Assembly (NCBI GenBank): GCA_003661465.1
Contig: QMWE01000044.1
Coordinates: 1 to 7,533 of the forward strand
Length of the DNA: 7,533 bases
Direction: 5' to 3'
Source: Hadesarchaea archaeon
GTDB taxonomy: Archaea > Hadarchaeota > Hadarchaeia > Hadarchaeales > Hadarchaeaceae
Made by a program: the position numbers and the translations under genes. Positions 5,968 to 7,533 of the stretch are shown here, piece by piece. The notes below the pieces were generated by a model. The model did no database searches. It worked only from the letters and a program-made list of their open reading frames with translations, and was not told the origin of the DNA. How positions within the stretch are numbered: the first letter of the stretch is position 1; every line of letters starts with the position of its first letter.

Positions 5968-6714
5968 TTATAGGGCGCACGAGAGTCCGATTTTTCCAAC
6001 AAAGTTCACATCGTATCCGTAGAGGCCATCGGGGAGCACATCTTCGTCGCCTTGGCCGATGTAGGTTAGGGAGGCATTGACTCCCCACATTTCATTGAGA
6101 GCGTACAGGAGGCTTCCGCCGATGTCGTACATCTGGAAGCCAGATGGCCCAGCGTCCGGAGCGGCGTAGCCGACGTGAGCGGTAACGGAACCGCTTAGGT
6201 TGGTGGTGAAACTGGCGCCGTATCCCAAGGTTAGCTCGGTATAGGCGGAGGTTCCAACCACACCGCCCACTCCTTGGTTGTAGCGTATGCCAATCGATGC
6301 ACCGGCGATTTCATAGGCCGCCTCCAAATTCACTTCTGCCTCGCTGGTTCCGGACACATTCACCCCGCTACCCGACCCATAGGTATATTCCGTGTAGCCA
6401 ATCGAGAGGTTTAGGCCGGTAGCAAGCGATGGAAGGTAATAGGCTCCATACCAGTCGATTTCTGAAAAATTCGATCCCTCCGAACTCCCATAGTCACTGA
6501 GGGTATAGTTTCCCCAGACCCCAAAAAGAACCATGCCATACTTTTCGGGAAGGCCGAGTCCGGTGGCGGCAAATCCCGGTTGAACCACAAAGCTATCGTT
6601 GAGGGTTGCTCCACGAAAAACATAGGCTGAGGCAAAGTCGGTGGTCAGGCTCACTTCGGCGGAAGCCATGCTGGCGATCAGGCAGGTGGCGAGGGGGATC
6701 ATGATTCTTTTCAT
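5968..6714 (-). CDS. TorF/Gcw_chp-family putative porin
   Basis: This 248-residue protein has a clear signal peptide with cleavage expected after ASA (residues 17-19). The mature N-terminus, EVSLTTDFASAYVFRG (20-35), is the hallmark opening of the Gcw_chp family (TIGR02001; TorF-type putative porins), which are annotated as outer-membrane barrels of roughly this length. Amphipathic strands continue to the end, for example GLNLSIGYTEYTYG and TAYTELTLGYGASF-like stretches, and the last strand is VGKIGLSCAL. The final residue is leucine rather than the aromatic usual for BAM substrates. AAAGGAG sits about seven bases before the ATG, within the end of the upstream hydrolase gene, whose TGA overlaps this ATG as ATGA (6711-6714), so translation is probably coupled. 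The transported substrate is unknown. Confidence 0.85.
   Translation of the reverse strand: MKRIMIPLATCLIASMASAEVSLTTDFASAYVFRGATLNDSFVVQPGFAATGLGLPEKYGMVLFGVWGNYTLSDYGSSEGSNFSEIDWYGAYYLPSLATGLNLSIGYTEYTYGSGSGVNVSGTSEAEVNLEAAYEIAGASIGIRYNQGVGGVVGTSAYTELTLGYGASFTTNLSGSVTAHVGYAAPDAGPSGFQMYDIGGSLLYALNEMWGVNASLTYIGQGDEDVLPDGLYGYDVNFVGKIGLSCAL
6711..6714 (-). other. ATGA stop/start overlap (translational coupling site)
   Basis: The hydrolase ends CCA-TGA while the porin-like gene begins ATG-AAA, sharing ATGA on the minus strand. The porin's AGGAG ribosome site lies inside the hydrolase coding sequence. This arrangement normally lets terminating ribosomes restart and ties the output of the two proteins together. 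Confidence 0.9.
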
Positions 6715-7533
6715 GGGGTTTCTCCTTTTGTTGGTTTACATCCATTCCCTTCCAGAGATTGGAAGATGAGGTCGAAGACCTGTTTGCGAATTGCTGTGCG
6801 CTCGTTGGCCAGTTGATGGTGGGCACCGGGTATGAGGTGGATTTCGGGGTGCGCGACCTTTGCACGCAGAAACTTGAGGTTGTATTTCCAGTCAACCACG
6901 GTGTCGCGGTCGCCCTGAATGATGAGGAGGGACCCTGGCCATACAGGATTGTCCCGAGTCTGTTTTTCCCACCGGTAGAGGTCTTTCAGGTATTCAAAAG
7001 AGAGGCTTCCGCTGTGCAGGGGGTCTTGTTTGGTAAAGGCCAGATAGGCTTCGTCGGAACTGTTTTTCTTGTCGCGCCGACGGACGGTTTGGGTGAAGGG
7101 CTTGCCTATGGTGTAGCCGAATTTCCCCAAGCCCCAGTGCGCGTGACGAATGAGGGGCGAAAGAAAAACGATTTGATCGAATGCATTGCTTGACGTGTTG
7201 TACATGTATTCGATGGCGATGGAACTGCCTGTGCTGTGGGTGATGAGGTAGAAGGGCTGAGGCAGGAGGCTCTCGGAGCGTTGGACAATATCCACAAATT
7301 GCCGAGCACACAGATCAAAGGACCCTGTGTCGGTGCGGTCGCCGGAGGAAAGTCCATGCCCCGGGAGATCCCACGAGACAACGGCGTAGTGGTTCGAAAG
7401 GGCGGCGGAAATCAGTTTCGAAAAGGTGCCGGTGTGGTCGAAGTATCCGTGGATGAGAAACAGGGTGCCCCGGGGGGCGGGGGGAATGAAAACGTGGGTG
7501 GCCAGAGTCCGGTTTTTGGAGATGACCGTTCCG
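6711..7533 (-). CDS. Serine alpha/beta hydrolase (lysophospholipase/monoacylglycerol-lipase-like), 5' end missing
   Basis: The frame is open from the right edge (first whole codon at 7532-7530) to TGA at 6711-6713, giving 273 residues with the N-terminus missing. A shorter reading from GTG 7295 would drop the first strands and is rejected. Counting from the first visible residue, I see the oxyanion-hole motif LIHGYFDH (26-33), WDLPGHGLSSG (54-64), the nucleophile elbow THSTGSS with Ser100, the acid in QGDRDTVVD (Asp210) and the histidine in PGAHHQLANE (His239). The last motif matches the PGARHELLNE-type signature of Hydrolase_4/PldB-like lipases. The elbow starts with Thr instead of the usual Gly. 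Such enzymes cleave acyl esters of lysophospholipids or glycerides; the substrate here is inferred only. It overlaps the porin-like gene by four bases, so they share an operon. Confidence 0.9.
   Translation of the reverse strand, partial: GTVISKNRTLATHVFIPPAPRGTLFLIHGYFDHTGTFSKLISAALSNHYAVVSWDLPGHGLSSGDRTDTGSFDLCARQFVDIVQRSESLLPQPFYLITHSTGSSIAIEYMYNTSSNAFDQIVFLSPLIRHAHWGLGKFGYTIGKPFTQTVRRRDKKNSSDEAYLAFTKQDPLHSGSLSFEYLKDLYRWEKQTRDNPVWPGSLLIIQGDRDTVVDWKYNLKFLRAKVAHPEIHLIPGAHHQLANERTAIRKQVFDLIFQSLEGNGCKPTKGETP

Noticed and set aside
6759..7193. Plus-strand frame of 144 codons
   Set aside because: It is antisense to the hydrolase with its full catalytic triad; the composition is a complement artefact.
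6711..7295. GTG at 7295 as the start of the hydrolase
   Set aside because: The frame is open to the right edge and the upstream part carries the HG oxyanion motif and the DLPGHG strand-turn, so the true start is outside the window.
1..7533. Mobile element, phage, CRISPR, defence or toxin-antitoxin system
   Set aside because: No transposase, integrase, spaced repeats, terminal inverted repeats or defence-type domains are visible; all intact genes are of housekeeping, regulatory or envelope type.

Overview
The window reads as an ordinary chromosomal stretch of a Gram-negative bacterium. Two genes encode signal-peptide-bearing proteins that look like outer-membrane beta-barrels, genes have clear AGGAG-type ribosome binding sites, and base composition is mixed (about half G+C by eye). 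The beta-barrel types and the MalT-like regulator would fit several lineages, including marine Proteobacteria and the Verrucomicrobiota/Kiritimatiellota group. I cannot assign a phylum from sequence alone. I see no mobile element, CRISPR array, tRNA or rRNA.

Layout, left to right. (1) On the minus strand, a gene pair: a UlaG-like metallo-beta-lactamase-fold hydrolase (165-1169), followed 20 bases downstream by the first 48 codons of an unrecognised protein that leaves the window at base 1. (2) On the minus strand, a large MalT-type, ATP-dependent LuxR-family regulator (1291-3936). (3) A 467-base divergent intergenic region (3937-4403) with a short dyad, a repeated octamer and one doubtful small ORF. 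(4) On the plus strand, a secreted, probably outer-membrane protein of the group often labelled 'neuromedin U' or 'transporter' (4404-5255), closed by a strong rho-independent terminator (5278-5310). (5) A convergent gap with two further hairpins. (6) On the minus strand, a probable three-gene operon. In transcription order it holds a serine alpha/beta hydrolase entering from the right edge (6711-7533, 5' end missing), a TorF/Gcw_chp-type putative porin whose start codon overlaps the hydrolase stop (5968-6714), and a small DUF2391-like four-helix membrane protein (5477-5908).

How the genes may work together is inference. The regulator and the plus-strand barrel protein are divergent and share one control region, as with many local regulator-target pairs. 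The same regulator could also read into the hydrolase pair downstream of it. The right-hand operon combines a lipase/esterase-like hydrolase, a barrel protein and an inner-membrane protein, which suggests an envelope or lipid-related role without proving one. I did not find a clear undescribed system. The items most worth checking are the regulator/barrel control region, the translationally coupled hydrolase-porin pair, and the identity of the truncated left-edge gene.
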